The notes under the pieces are model-generated. The model searched no databases. It saw nothing but the letters and a program-made list of their open reading frames with translations, and had not been told where the DNA came from. From Massilioclostridium coli (GTDB taxonomy: Bacteria; Bacillota; Clostridia; Oscillospirales; Ruminococcaceae), in NCBI RefSeq assembly GCF_900095865.1, contig NZ_FMIZ01000005.1, positions 310,001-374,000 on the forward strand: DNA of 64,000 bases, in the 5' to 3' direction. This document shows positions 44,866 through 53,727 of the stretch, piece after piece. The position numbers were made by a program, and so were the translations under genes. Position 1 is the stretch's first letter. Each line of letters starts with the position of its first letter.

Positions 44866-47800
44866 CACAACATCTTCATAAGGAAGCAACGAAACAACAC
44901 CGTCTACGCCCATCATACCATAATCCTGATTTTCACGGCTATTCACTTTACCACTTCTGGTTTGTGGAGTAATTGAGTTAATATAATTAATAAAAGTAGA
45001 AGAAACTTTTATAGAGATAGTGTTTTCTCCCTGTTGTAAATATGCTCCAATATCTACATTGGTATCTATCTGATTTGCAGCCTGTAGGGTATGTCCATTC
45101 ACTGTAATCTGGTAAACATCTGAAATATCCCCTAATTGAATGGTAGCACCTTTTTGCTGGTTCCAGTTATCAAGCTGGAAGGTTGTGGTATAAGTGCCAA
45201 TACCAGATACATCTTTTAATCCTTGGATTTCTCTCCATGGAACTAATTTATTCAACTGGATTGGTTCCAATTTTGTCTTTTTAATAGTGGTTAGCAGGGT
45301 TGGGTCATCTGGTTTTGTCCAGCTTTCAATCGATAATGTCCAGTTATCCAATGTGATTGGAGTTAGTTCATCATTTACAGAAATTTGTTTTGTGGTTCCA
45401 TCCTGTAATGTAATTTGATAATTACCTGGCTCAGAAATTCGTGCAACCAACTGGTTTTGGCTATTATATCGCAATTCTGTATCTGATACAACTGCATGGG
45501 AAGAAGGTGTTGTTTCATTCCAGCCATCCTGTGCTATGGCAAGTAAAGCAGTTTCTTTGGCATCGAAAGAAAGGGAGACTGTAGTAGTTCCATCCTTGAT
45601 TTGATATTGGGCAATAGGAGTAATTTCTCCTGTCCATGCGTCCAATAAATATGGAATGCCTTCGCTATCCAATGTGATTGTGGTTACTGTTTGTTTATCT
45701 CCTTGATTATAGAAATAATAGTAGTCTGCATTGGTATCCTGCCTATGCTGACTCAATAAAGAGGATGGTTGGGCATAAGAAGTGTCTGGGGTAATATCAA
45801 TCTGCTGTAGTAGTGCAGGAAGGTCACGCTCTGTAGTAACCTGATATACATTCTCAAACGAAATGATTTGTTCTACAATTTTGGTAATATCTTCATCAGA
45901 TTCGGTGAAAAACTTAGCTGTAGAAGGTAGCTCCCCTACAAATACAATTGGCAGCCCCGCTTTTGCGTATTCCAACAATTGATTTGCAGCATCCAAAGAG
46001 AGGTCTAACGGAACTAAATTTTGCATTTCATCTGGATGCTGTTGGTTGCCTTTGTGGTTTTCATGGTTGACAATTAGCGCTTTATAGGCTGGGCCATCTG
46101 CATCCAATACTGGTTGCCCATTTTGTGTAGAAACTTTCGCAGAATCCAAATCCATTAAAGCTGGACTGATAAAATCATAAGAATAGCCATATTGTTCCAG
46201 ATTAGATACAAACAGTGGCTGGTACATCTGGCTTTCAAAATAGGTGTTACGGAAAAATGCAAGATCTACTTTCGCTTCCCCTTGGCGCATAACATACTGG
46301 TTACGGGCAACATACTTCATTGAGTCGCCCATCATTCCCCACTGTACCTGACGTTCTCCCCAGGCATTGGCATACGAAGTGAGGCCAAACCCTTCGTATC
46401 CTGGCCAACTGATACCTGGTACATATCCGTTTTGGTTCCCTACACCATGATATTCCCCACTATAGCAGGAACCATGTAATACCATTTGATTGATACCACT
46501 TGCGAAGGAAATATTGATTTGGTCGGTTAAGTCGGTTAATTTTTGAGCATAGTTTCCGTTTCCTTCGACACCAACTTCGGTGGATAAAATTTTTTTATCC
46601 CCCATATGTACTGTACCGGAGAAAAGGCGATATCCATCTGGTTGATCGGTATAATACATGGATTCTGTTTCTGGAATTCCAGTAGCAAGGTTTGCGGCAG
46701 TCATATCCACAGATAAACCGTAGTTCTGTACTCTTGCATTCCATCCATGTTGTTCACACCATTGTTGGATTGGATTGAGGTACCGTTCTACAAATAATTC
46801 CGTTAAGGTTTGATAATAGTCGTTCCGGATTTTTACAGACATGCCATCTGCTGTTTGGAAAGCGCCGTCTTCTCCATACGCTCCACCAATCAAGTCCACA
46901 AAATTGGAAAGCCCGGTCGGGGAAGGTAAATAGGCTAAATAAGGGGTAACATCATACCCTCTTCTGTTCTGGAATTCTTCCAGAAAATCATCACTCCATA
47001 ATACACCAAAATTTCCACCTCCTAAAGCAGCTGAGATACCATCTCCAAATTTATATTCGTAAGAATCAATAAACATAGCATTGATATGATCCGCATATGG
47101 CAGCCAGGATGGAACAACGGTTTCTTCATAGTAACGGAGCAGTTCATTTACTGCTGCAGTACTGATTGGATTGATAGAAGGATATTTTCCATTAGTTTGA
47201 TCTGTTGGGGATTGATAACATGCAACCAGCACCCATTTTCCCTTTGTATCAGCTGGAGTAGACCAAGTAATAGTATTATTCTGTCTATCCACTACTCCTT
47301 CCGTATCCGTTAGGCAATAGGAACCGTCTTGATATACATAGGTTGGTGCTGGTGAGTTTCCTACCATACCAGGATGGCTAATGTATTCTGTTTCCTCATC
47401 CACTGGATAAGCGTTGACAGATAATAATTTTGTGTTTTCTTTGGTGTTTAAGGTGAGTTGTGCGGTTTCCCCAGCGGATACAATCACTTTATCATAACTG
47501 AGTTGTTGCGCTACCAGTTCGTTTTGGTCAGAAGTAATGGAATTGATGCAGGAAGTACCGGACCCCAAAGGCTGGGTAATATCTAGTTGGAAACCAGGAT
47601 AATTTTCATCAATATACTGTAACGCCTGGGCAATTACATCAATATATGCTTGAGAGTTCCAACCGGCTTCATCAACTACTTCTTTACAAAGGATTTCTGC
47701 CCCGCCAAATCCCTGCTTGACAAATTCGTCAATTTCATGTTTCACTTGTTGGATATCAACAGCCCCGCTAGGAAACCACCATCTGATTTTTGGCTTGTTT

Positions 47801-47955
47801 TCAAAAGATGGGTTCGCAAATTGTTCCGCAAAGGTATTACTGGAAGAATCAGGTGCTGCACTGACATGATTGCTGAAACCAAGGCCAGTTGCTGTCACAG
47901 CCGCGGCCATGCAGATAGCCACCAGCTTATAGCTATTTTTTTTGATAAATTTCAT
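44059..47955 (-). CDS. Surface-anchored GH106-like alpha-L-rhamnosidase with FIVAR repeats
   Basis: The protein has 1298 residues. A signal peptide covers about 1-33 (LVAICMAAAVTATGLGF, then VSA). A large catalytic region (about 40-860) starts with NKPKIRWWFPSGAVD and GGAEI, the pattern of Glyco_hydro_106 proteins, which remove alpha-L-rhamnose from pectic or other glycans. A C-terminal beta-sandwich (about 870-1020, with VSGIGTYTTTFQL and YQITVNGHTLQ) resembles the galactose-binding module of these enzymes. Three FIVAR repeats and the AAKTGD anchor finish it. AAGGAGAG lies before the ATG. A divergent AraC-type regulator is 170 bases away and probably controls it. Catalytic residues were not assigned, so activity is a family inference. 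Confidence 0.78.
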   Translation of the reverse strand: MKFIKKNSYKLVAICMAAAVTATGLGFSNHVSAAPDSSSNTFAEQFANPSFENKPKIRWWFPSGAVDIQQVKHEIDEFVKQGFGGAEILCKEVVDEAGWNSQAYIDVIAQALQYIDENYPGFQLDITQPLGSGTSCINSITSDQNELVAQQLSYDKVIVSAGETAQLTLNTKENTKLLSVNAYPVDEETEYISHPGMVGNSPAPTYVYQDGSYCLTDTEGVVDRQNNTITWSTPADTKGKWVLVACYQSPTDQTNGKYPSINPISTAAVNELLRYYEETVVPSWLPYADHINAMFIDSYEYKFGDGISAALGGGNFGVLWSDDFLEEFQNRRGYDVTPYLAYLPSPTGLSNFVDLIGGAYGEDGAFQTADGMSVKIRNDYYQTLTELFVERYLNPIQQWCEQHGWNARVQNYGLSVDMTAANLATGIPETESMYYTDQPDGYRLFSGTVHMGDKKILSTEVGVEGNGNYAQKLTDLTDQINISFASGINQMVLHGSCYSGEYHGVGNQNGYVPGISWPGYEGFGLTSYANAWGERQVQWGMMGDSMKYVARNQYVMRQGEAKVDLAFFRNTYFESQMYQPLFVSNLEQYGYSYDFISPALMDLDSAKVSTQNGQPVLDADGPAYKALIVNHENHKGNQQHPDEMQNLVPLDLSLDAANQLLEYAKAGLPIVFVGELPSTAKFFTESDEDITKIVEQIISFENVYQVTTERDLPALLQQIDITPDTSYAQPSSLLSQHRQDTNADYYYFYNQGDKQTVTTITLDSEGIPYLLDAWTGEITPIAQYQIKDGTTTVSLSFDAKETALLAIAQDGWNETTPSSHAVVSDTELRYNSQNQLVARISEPGNYQITLQDGTTKQISVNDELTPITLDNWTLSIESWTKPDDPTLLTTIKKTKLEPIQLNKLVPWREIQGLKDVSGIGTYTTTFQLDNWNQQKGATIQLGDISDVYQITVNGHTLQAANQIDTNVDIGAYLQQGENTISIKVSSTFINYINSITPQTRSGKVNSRENQDYGMMGVDGVVSLLPYEDVVISETADKSILNKVIDYADNAANSDEFDNVIADVQTSFTEALNNAKAVAADSNANQIAIDEAWQTLLNEIHKLGFVKGDIHSLEQLVALAESYDLNNYIEAGQAKFKEALAAAQRLIADKDNAMQAEIETAETNLLNAMLDLRFKADKSILQAVIEESNKKDSTLYTTESYAALTAAVKEAQDVLVDDNATQDEVNTAVAKVQSAMDGLVTVDGKINEAQTTNNNVTQTSQTSTTTKANAAKTGDFTPIVGAAMLAIAGTVILIVRKRK

Positions 47956-47987
47956 TTTTTGCTCTCCTTTTACTAAATTTTGATTAC

Positions 47988-48016
47988 ATTATAGTAATAT
48001 TTTATAGTGATTTCTA
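47988..48016 (-). promoter_or_regulatory. Promoter of the rhamnosidase gene
   Basis: On the minus strand TAGAAA (48016-48011), 17-base spacer, TATAAT (47993-47988). The weak -35 fits an activator-dependent promoter. Confidence 0.55.
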
Positions 48017-48073
48017 GGTAATGAAATGAAAACCAACCATAAAGCAATGTATCTAGTTACTAGGATGTTTCCA

Positions 48074-48102
48074 TTGACAGGACAAATTGGTTTTTCTATA
48101 AT
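48074..48102 (+). promoter_or_regulatory. Promoter of the AraC-type regulator gene
   Basis: Perfect consensus: TTGACA at 48074-48079, 17-base spacer, TATAAT at 48097-48102. A CTAGTTACTAG inverted repeat lies just upstream (48053-48063). Confidence 0.85.
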
Positions 48103-48124
48103 AAGGATAAAAGGAGGAAAAATA

Positions 48125-49240
48125 ATGGAACAGATAGCCCAAGTCGATCAAAAAGTTGAGAAAATAATTAGCCGATTGTTTGAAAACCCATCCCAAAACA
48201 ATCCTGTTTTTTCTCGTGAGTTCAATGGACGGATACAAGGAGGATTAAAGTTCCCCAAACAGATAAAAACCTCTAATGAGGGGCTAAAAAAACAAAACTA
48301 TGTGATTTTAACAGAAGGAACAATTTTTGGGCAGGATGATATTGTAGTTTCCGTAGAGTGTAAAGCATTGAATAAGAGGAACGATCAGTTTACCCGGGAA
48401 GCTTTCTCACAAATTGGAATGGAATATCCTTATATTGATCGGGATAAAGTAAAGCCGTTGGTTCATAGACACGATTTTTTTGAGTTGTTTTATGTCTATC
48501 ATGGTGGATGTATTTCTACGATTGAAAACCAGGATGTTTCCTTTTTTGCAGGGGATATCTGTTTGTATAACCGCAATGCTATTCACAGCATGTACGTCCC
48601 TCATGACCAAGACCTGGTATTTAATGTTTTAATCCGAAAAAATTTAATCACTGAAACCTTCCATTCTATCATTCAGGGTTCCGATTTGTTTTCCCAGTTT
48701 TTTATTGATTCTTTACAAAAACCAACCACAAAAAATTATCTGGCAATCCAGCAAATCCAAAAAACAACGATAGAGTTCTACCTGAAAAAAATGGTGATTT
48801 GTTTTTTTAATGAGAACAATCAGGAGTATTTAAAGTCTTTATTGATCTGTTTCTTATATGAGATTGAAAAACAGTACCGCCAGGAAATGATGGAGCAAAG
48901 CTTGGATCAAGAGAATAATATTACCATTGTAAAAATACTCCAATATATAGAACAGCATTACATGGACTTAACCTTAGAAACTTTGTCGGAACAGTTCCAC
49001 TATACACCCCGAAATATGATTTACTACATCAAAAAATATACAAATAAAACTTTTTCCGAATTGATACGGGAAAGCAAAATCAAAAAGGCCTGCGAACTAC
49101 TTATAAAAACAAACCTGACACCGGAACAGATTACGGAACAGGTTGGATATAATGATAGGAGTTATCTGGACAAACTGTTCCATCAACAATTTGGTGTTAG
49201 CATGGTAAAATACAAGAAAAAATATAACCATTTATTATAG
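48125..49240 (+). CDS. AraC-family transcriptional regulator
   Basis: The protein has 371 residues. The N-terminal part contains a cupin-like sensor (VHRHDFFELFYVYHG, then FFAGDICLYNRNAIHSM), and the C-terminal 100 residues carry two HTH motifs (LTLETLSEQFHYTPRNMIYY and TPEQITEQVGYNDRSYLDKLF) of AraC/XylS type. The frame is open from 48026, but GGAGGAAA before the ATG at 48125 fixes the start. Divergent arrangement with the rhamnosidase gene suggests it activates that gene in response to a sugar such as rhamnose. It has no partner sensor kinase or transporter here. Confidence 0.9.
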   Translation: MEQIAQVDQKVEKIISRLFENPSQNNPVFSREFNGRIQGGLKFPKQIKTSNEGLKKQNYVILTEGTIFGQDDIVVSVECKALNKRNDQFTREAFSQIGMEYPYIDRDKVKPLVHRHDFFELFYVYHGGCISTIENQDVSFFAGDICLYNRNAIHSMYVPHDQDLVFNVLIRKNLITETFHSIIQGSDLFSQFFIDSLQKPTTKNYLAIQQIQKTTIEFYLKKMVICFFNENNQEYLKSLLICFLYEIEKQYRQEMMEQSLDQENNITIVKILQYIEQHYMDLTLETLSEQFHYTPRNMIYYIKKYTNKTFSELIRESKIKKACELLIKTNLTPEQITEQVGYNDRSYLDKLFHQQFGVSMVKYKKKYNHLL

Positions 49241-49247
49241 ATTGTGG

Positions 49248-49289
49248 AAAAAGAAAAAGGTGAACAGTACTGTCCACCTTTTTCTTTTT
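49248..49289. terminator. Long bidirectional terminator
   Basis: A 20-bp stem with one mismatch (AAAAAGAAAAAGGTG at 49248-49262 and CACCTTTTTCTTTTT at 49275-49289, with ACAGTACTGT at the tip) lies between convergent genes. Confidence 0.9.
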
Positions 49290-49307
49290 CCATTAAATAT
49301 TCATTGG

Positions 49308-49526
49308 TTAATAATAAGATTCTTCATCCACTTCATCCCAGTTGATTTCTTCGAAATCCTCTGGAGAGCAGCAATCACAACTACAATCGCAACTATCCTG
49401 CTGTAATTGTTTTGGTTTATGGTAGGATAGTCTTCCTGCTAAAAATCCGATAATAGCTCCAACTGCTAAACAAATACCGCCAATGAGATACCACTCTTTT
49501 TTGATCATATCCATTTTCCTATTCAA
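49308..49526 (-). CDS. Small membrane protein with Cys-rich acidic tail
   Basis: The protein has 72 residues and one membrane helix (WYLIGGICLAVGAIIGFLAG). A short basic segment follows (LSYHKPK), then the cluster CDCSCDCC, and an acidic tail (EDFEEINWDEVDEESYY). I do not recognise a family. The start is the TTG at 49526, 8 bases inside the end of mnmA, with AGGAGG 8 bases upstream; an in-frame ATG 15 bases later is possible. Overlap with mnmA indicates translational coupling. The cysteines could bind metal or an Fe-S cluster, or handle sulfur, but that is speculation. Confidence 0.75.
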   Translation of the reverse strand: MNRKMDMIKKEWYLIGGICLAVGAIIGFLAGRLSYHKPKQLQQDSCDCSCDCCSPEDFEEINWDEVDEESYY

Positions 49527-50595
49527 TAATAACACCTCCTGCAATGACGGCTTCCCCTTGATAACAGACAGCGGATTGTCCTTTTGTGATTGCACGTTGA
49601 GGTTGTTCAAACTGTATGTTTGCTGTACCATTTTCTTGTGGAATCAATGTTGCTGCCGCATAAGGGGCACGGTTTCTGATTTTTACCATTACTTTTGTAG
49701 GACTGGTAAGCGGTTCTGGCAAAAGGTAACAGATATCCGAGATCGTGAGCTGGTCATGATAAATTTCTTGGTCGTCCTTCAAACATACCGTATTGGAAGA
49801 AGGATCAATACTAGCTACATACATCGGTTTTCCAAATGCCATTCCAAGACCTTTCCGCTGCCCCACTGTATAATACCAAATTCCTTTGTGCTGCCCTAAT
49901 GGATTCCCTTTACTGTCCACAAAATTGCCTTTTGGAGGAACTGTTCCTACATAACGTTCCAGGAACTTTCCATAGCCTTCTTTTGCGTCTATAAAGCAGA
50001 TTTCCTGACTATCTTTTTTTCGGGAAACATGTTCAAATCCGAATTTTTCAGCAATTTCCCGTACCTGTGGTTTTGTATAATTCCCCAATGGGAACAGGAT
50101 ATAGGGCAGGCGGTCATAAGGAATGTGATACAAAAAATAACTTTGGTCTTTTTCAGGATAAAAAGAGGTTTTTAACTGCCAAATCCCGGTTTTATCCTGG
50201 TCGATTCTGGCGTAATGACCAGTAGAAATAAAGTCAGCGCCTAATTCTTTTGCTTTTTCGTAAAATAAGCCAAACTTGATTTTTTGGTTACATACAATAC
50301 ATGGGCTAGGGGTACGACCTGCTTGATATTCAGATACAAAATTTTCAATGACATCCCGTTTGAATTCTTCCCTCATATCAATCACATGATGGGGGATTCC
50401 CAAATGCTCACATACTTTTTTTGCGTCTGCAATATCATCCTTTCCTTTGTTTGCGAATAAATCCGGCCATTCGTCCTGGGGTTTCCACAATCGAAAGGTA
50501 ACCCCTATAACGTCATAGCCTTGTTCTAACAAGAGGCCAGCAGCAGCTGAACTATCTACACCACCGCTCATTCCGATCATTACTTTTTGTTTCAA
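49519..50595 (-). CDS. mnmA: tRNA-uridine 2-sulfurtransferase MnmA
   Basis: MnmA thiolates U34 of tRNA Lys, Glu and Gln, after ATP activation and sulfur transfer through two cysteines. The protein has 358 residues. The PP-loop SGGVDSSAAAG is at residues 9-19. The catalytic cysteines are in SPCIVCNQKIKFG and SQEICFI. The D-x-x-Y/F-L-type segment DQSYFLYHI and the C-terminal beta-barrel fit the family. The TTG at 50595 is preceded by AAGGAG. The gene sits 23 bases after cysK. In Firmicutes mnmA is often beside a cysteine desulfurase gene, which is not present here. Confidence 0.96.
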   Translation of the reverse strand: MKQKVMIGMSGGVDSSAAAGLLLEQGYDVIGVTFRLWKPQDEWPDLFANKGKDDIADAKKVCEHLGIPHHVIDMREEFKRDVIENFVSEYQAGRTPSPCIVCNQKIKFGLFYEKAKELGADFISTGHYARIDQDKTGIWQLKTSFYPEKDQSYFLYHIPYDRLPYILFPLGNYTKPQVREIAEKFGFEHVSRKKDSQEICFIDAKEGYGKFLERYVGTVPPKGNFVDSKGNPLGQHKGIWYYTVGQRKGLGMAFGKPMYVASIDPSSNTVCLKDDQEIYHDQLTISDICYLLPEPLTSPTKVMVKIRNRAPYAAATLIPQENGTANIQFEQPQRAITKGQSAVCYQGEAVIAGGVIIE

Positions 50596-50618
50596 TATTC
50601 TATGGCTCCTTTCCTAGT

Positions 50619-51551
50619 TTAATCAAACAGTCCTGGAGTAGAAAGGTAACGCTCTCCAGTATCTGGAAAGAATACCACAATGGTTTTTCCTTCTAATTCA
50701 GGTTTTTGTGCCAGCTGTGTTGCAGCAGCTAGAGCAGCCCCACTGGAAATACCAACTAAAATTCCTTGTGATTGTGCCAGTTCCCGTGTGGTTTGATATG
50801 CCTGTTCTGTAGTGATGGTGATAATTTCATCAATGATGCCCGTGTTCATTACGGATGGGACAAATCCAGCTCCAATCCCCTGCAATTTATGGGGACCAGC
50901 TTTTCCGCCGGATAATACGGGGGAATCTGCTGGCTCGGTTGCCACAATTTTGATATTGGGCAGTTCCTGTTTTAAGATTTCCCCAACACCGGTGATGGTT
51001 CCTCCAGTTCCTACACCAGCAACAAAGGCGTCGATTTTGCCATCGGTATCCTGCAGGATTTCCTTTGCTGTTGTTTGGCGGTGGGCTTCTGGATTAATTG
51101 GATTGTCAAATTGGGAAGGAATAAAAGAATTTGGGTTTTCTTTTGCCAGCTGGTTGGCTTTTTCGATTGCCCCTTTCATCCCTTTTGCGCCTTCTGTCAA
51201 AACCAGTTCCGCACCCAGTGCCTTTAATAAATTACGGCGTTCGATGCTCATGGTTTCTGGCATGGTTAAAATCAGGCGCAATCCTTTTTCAGCACAGATA
51301 AACGCCAGTCCTACACCAGTGTTTCCGCTGGTTGGCTCAATAATCAGGGTATCTTTTTGAATGAGGCCTTTTTTTTGCGCGTCATCAATCATATATTTCG
51401 CAACACGGTCTTTTGCGGAACCCAATGGATTAAAATATTCCAGTTTTGCAATAATTTCCGCTTTTAACTGATGCTTTTCGCAGTAATGTTGCAATCGCAC
51501 CATTGGCGTATTGCCAATTAAATCAGAAAGATGATTGTGAATATTCGCCAT
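50619..51551 (-). CDS. cysK: Cysteine synthase A (O-acetylserine sulfhydrylase)
   Basis: CysK makes cysteine from O-acetylserine and sulfide with pyridoxal phosphate. The protein has 310 residues. It has GNTPMVRL at the N-terminus, the PLP lysine in LGSAKDRVAKYM, the substrate loop TSGNTGVGLA, the phosphate-binding GTGGTITGVG and a C-terminal SSGAALAA. The frame opens earlier at 51620, but GGAGG 9 bases before the ATG at 51551 sets the start. It leads a minus-strand operon with mnmA and the Cys-rich peptide gene, which links cysteine supply to tRNA thiolation. Confidence 0.96.
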   Translation of the reverse strand: MANIHNHLSDLIGNTPMVRLQHYCEKHQLKAEIIAKLEYFNPLGSAKDRVAKYMIDDAQKKGLIQKDTLIIEPTSGNTGVGLAFICAEKGLRLILTMPETMSIERRNLLKALGAELVLTEGAKGMKGAIEKANQLAKENPNSFIPSQFDNPINPEAHRQTTAKEILQDTDGKIDAFVAGVGTGGTITGVGEILKQELPNIKIVATEPADSPVLSGGKAGPHKLQGIGAGFVPSVMNTGIIDEIITITTEQAYQTTRELAQSQGILVGISSGAALAAATQLAQKPELEGKTIVVFFPDTGERYLSTPGLFD

Positions 51552-51697
51552 AGGGAATTCCTCCAGTTTTAATAGGATTTCATTTGTTTCCATCATAGCA
51601 TTGGCTTGGAGAAAAGTCAAGCAGAAAAGGTTTGAGTTTTCCAGCGTTTTGTGGTTTAATAAGAGTAAAGTATTTTATAAGATAAAGGAGCGTTGCT

Positions 51698-52864
51698 ATG
51701 CTGATCAAAAATGCTGTGCTTGAAACAGTCGAACATGGCAGGATTCCGCATGGATTTCTTCAAATAGAATCAGGTAAAATTGTCGCGATGGGAAACATGG
51801 AGGATTGTCCAAAACTAGATGGCTTGGATTATTCCGGCTATACTCTCTATCCAGGTTTTATTGACTGCCATTGCCATTTAGGTATGTGGGAGGACTCCCT
51901 AGGATTTGAAGGGGAAGATGGAAATGAGGATACCGATCCAATTACCCCACAATTGGATGCATTGGATGCCATTAATCCAATGGATAACTGTTTCCAGGAA
52001 GCCGTATCCGCAGGAGTTACAACAGTAGTAACCGGTCCTGGAAGTGCCAATCCCATTGGAGGGCATTGGATTGCCTTGAAAACAGTGGGCCGCAGAGTAG
52101 ATGCTATGGTGGTAAAACGGAATATTGGAATGAAGTTCGCTTTGGGAGAAAACCCAAAAGCAACCTACAATGACAAAAATCAAACCCCTGTTACCCGTAT
52201 GGCAACGGCGGCTTTGATCCGGGAACAGTTGCAGAAAGCAAAGCGGTATCAGATGGATTGCCAGCGGGCTTTAGAAGATGAGGAACTAGATCAACCAGAA
52301 TATGATGCCAAATGCGAGGCGCTGTTGCCAGTACTAGAACGAAAAGAAAAGGCGTTTTTTCATGCTCATCGGGCGGATGATATTTTTACTGCTATCCGTT
52401 TGATTCGGGAATATCAATTGGATGGTGTTTTAGTCCATGGTACGGATGGCCATTTAATTGCGGACTTGTTGGAAGAAGAACATCTTCCAGTGATTACAGG
52501 TCCGATGATAACCGACCGTTCTAAGCCAGAGCTGAGAAACCAGAAAATTCAAAATCCAGCCATTTTAGCAAAATACCAGATACCAACCGCCATATGTACT
52601 GACCATCCAGAGGTTCCTATCCAATACCTTCCTTTGAGTTGTGGGATTGCCATAAAGGGAGGATTGTCCAGAGAAAAAGCATTACAGGCAATTACCATAG
52701 AACCCGCCCGAATTTGTGGGTTAGAACAAAGATTGGGTTCTCTGCAGGTAGGAAAAGACGCGGATATTGTGGTTTATCCAAACGATACAGATCCATTTTC
52801 GGTTTATTCCAGTCCATTTCAAGTGATAATTGATGGAAAGTTTGTTTATGAGGAGACGAAATAG
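51698..52864 (+). CDS. Amidohydrolase (imidazolonepropionase-like)
   Basis: The protein has 388 residues and belongs to the metal-dependent amidohydrolase superfamily. The first metal motif is DCHCHLGMW (His-X-His), with the later His in VLVHGTDGH and the Asp in ICTDHPEV. A composite beta-sandwich formed by both ends (LIKNAVLE and GKDADIVVYPNDTDPF) is typical. Close relatives are annotated only as amidohydrolase and resemble imidazolonepropionase and related cyclic-amide hydrolases. AAAGGAG precedes the ATG. The fumarase subunit gene starts 2 bases after its stop, so the two are coupled. The substrate is unknown. Confidence 0.87.
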   Translation: MLIKNAVLETVEHGRIPHGFLQIESGKIVAMGNMEDCPKLDGLDYSGYTLYPGFIDCHCHLGMWEDSLGFEGEDGNEDTDPITPQLDALDAINPMDNCFQEAVSAGVTTVVTGPGSANPIGGHWIALKTVGRRVDAMVVKRNIGMKFALGENPKATYNDKNQTPVTRMATAALIREQLQKAKRYQMDCQRALEDEELDQPEYDAKCEALLPVLERKEKAFFHAHRADDIFTAIRLIREYQLDGVLVHGTDGHLIADLLEEEHLPVITGPMITDRSKPELRNQKIQNPAILAKYQIPTAICTDHPEVPIQYLPLSCGIAIKGGLSREKALQAITIEPARICGLEQRLGSLQVGKDADIVVYPNDTDPFSVYSSPFQVIIDGKFVYEETK

Positions 52865-52866
52865 CA

Positions 52867-53709
52867 ATGAGAGAGATAGATGTAAAGGAATTAACTTCTT
52901 GTATTAAACAGTTGTGTATTCAGGCAAATAAAGAACTGCCTTGCAGTGTTAAAAAAGCAATTTCCAAAGCAAGAAAACAAGAATGCAGCGAAATATGTAA
53001 AAGCGTTTTAGGGGATTTGGAAGAGAATATCCAAGCTGCAAAAGAATTGGATGTACCTGTCTGCCAGGATACTGGAATGGCAGTAGTATTTTTGGAAATT
53101 GGCCAGGATGTTCATTTTATCGGCGGAGATTTCAATGAAGCGGTAAACGAAGGAGTACGCCAGGGATATCTGGAAGGATTATTGCGTTTATCCGTCGTAA
53201 CGGATCCAATCCGTCGCGGTAATACCAATGATAATACGCCTGCTATTCTGCATACTTCGATTATCCCAGGGGATAAAGTGAAAATTATGGTGGCCCCGAA
53301 AGGATTTGGTAGTGAAAATATGAGTGCCATTCGGATGTTTACCCCATCCGCCACCCGCCAGGAGATCATCGGGTTTGTAGTGGATACTGTTCGCAAAGCG
53401 GGGAGCAATCCATGTCCACCTGTGATTGTTGGCGTTGGGATTGGCGGAGATTTTGAACAGTGCGCTTTGTTGGCAAAACAGGCGCTTTGCCGTGACCTTG
53501 ACCAGCCGAATCCAGACCCATTTTATGCGGAAATGGAACAAGAGATGTTACAACAGGTAAACCAGCTGGGAATTGGTTCCCAGGGATTTGGCGGGGATGT
53601 TACTGCGTTGGGATTAAATATTGAAACTTATGCAACTCATATTGCAGGGTTACCAGTAGCGGTGAACATGGGCTGCCATGTGACCCGGCATATGTGTGCA
53701 GAACTGTAG
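52867..53709 (+). CDS. Fumarate hydratase class I, alpha subunit (TtdA/FumA-N type)
   Basis: The protein has 280 residues, the normal size for the alpha subunit of two-subunit Fe-S hydro-lyases that hydrate fumarate or dehydrate tartrate. Three cysteines that bind the 4Fe-4S cluster are visible: VPVCQDTGMAV, SNPCPPVIVGVGIGG and NMGCHVTRH. RRGNTNDNTPA and MVAPKGFGSENMS are further family blocks. The beta subunit gene, usually next door, is not downstream; an rRNA methyltransferase follows instead. The enzyme needs that partner from elsewhere. Fumarate versus L-tartrate as substrate cannot be told apart here. Confidence 0.92.
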   Translation: MREIDVKELTSCIKQLCIQANKELPCSVKKAISKARKQECSEICKSVLGDLEENIQAAKELDVPVCQDTGMAVVFLEIGQDVHFIGGDFNEAVNEGVRQGYLEGLLRLSVVTDPIRRGNTNDNTPAILHTSIIPGDKVKIMVAPKGFGSENMSAIRMFTPSATRQEIIGFVVDTVRKAGSNPCPPVIVGVGIGGDFEQCALLAKQALCRDLDQPNPDPFYAEMEQEMLQQVNQLGIGSQGFGGDVTALGLNIETYATHIAGLPVAVNMGCHVTRHMCAEL

Positions 53710-53727
53710 GATAAAGGAGAATTGAAT

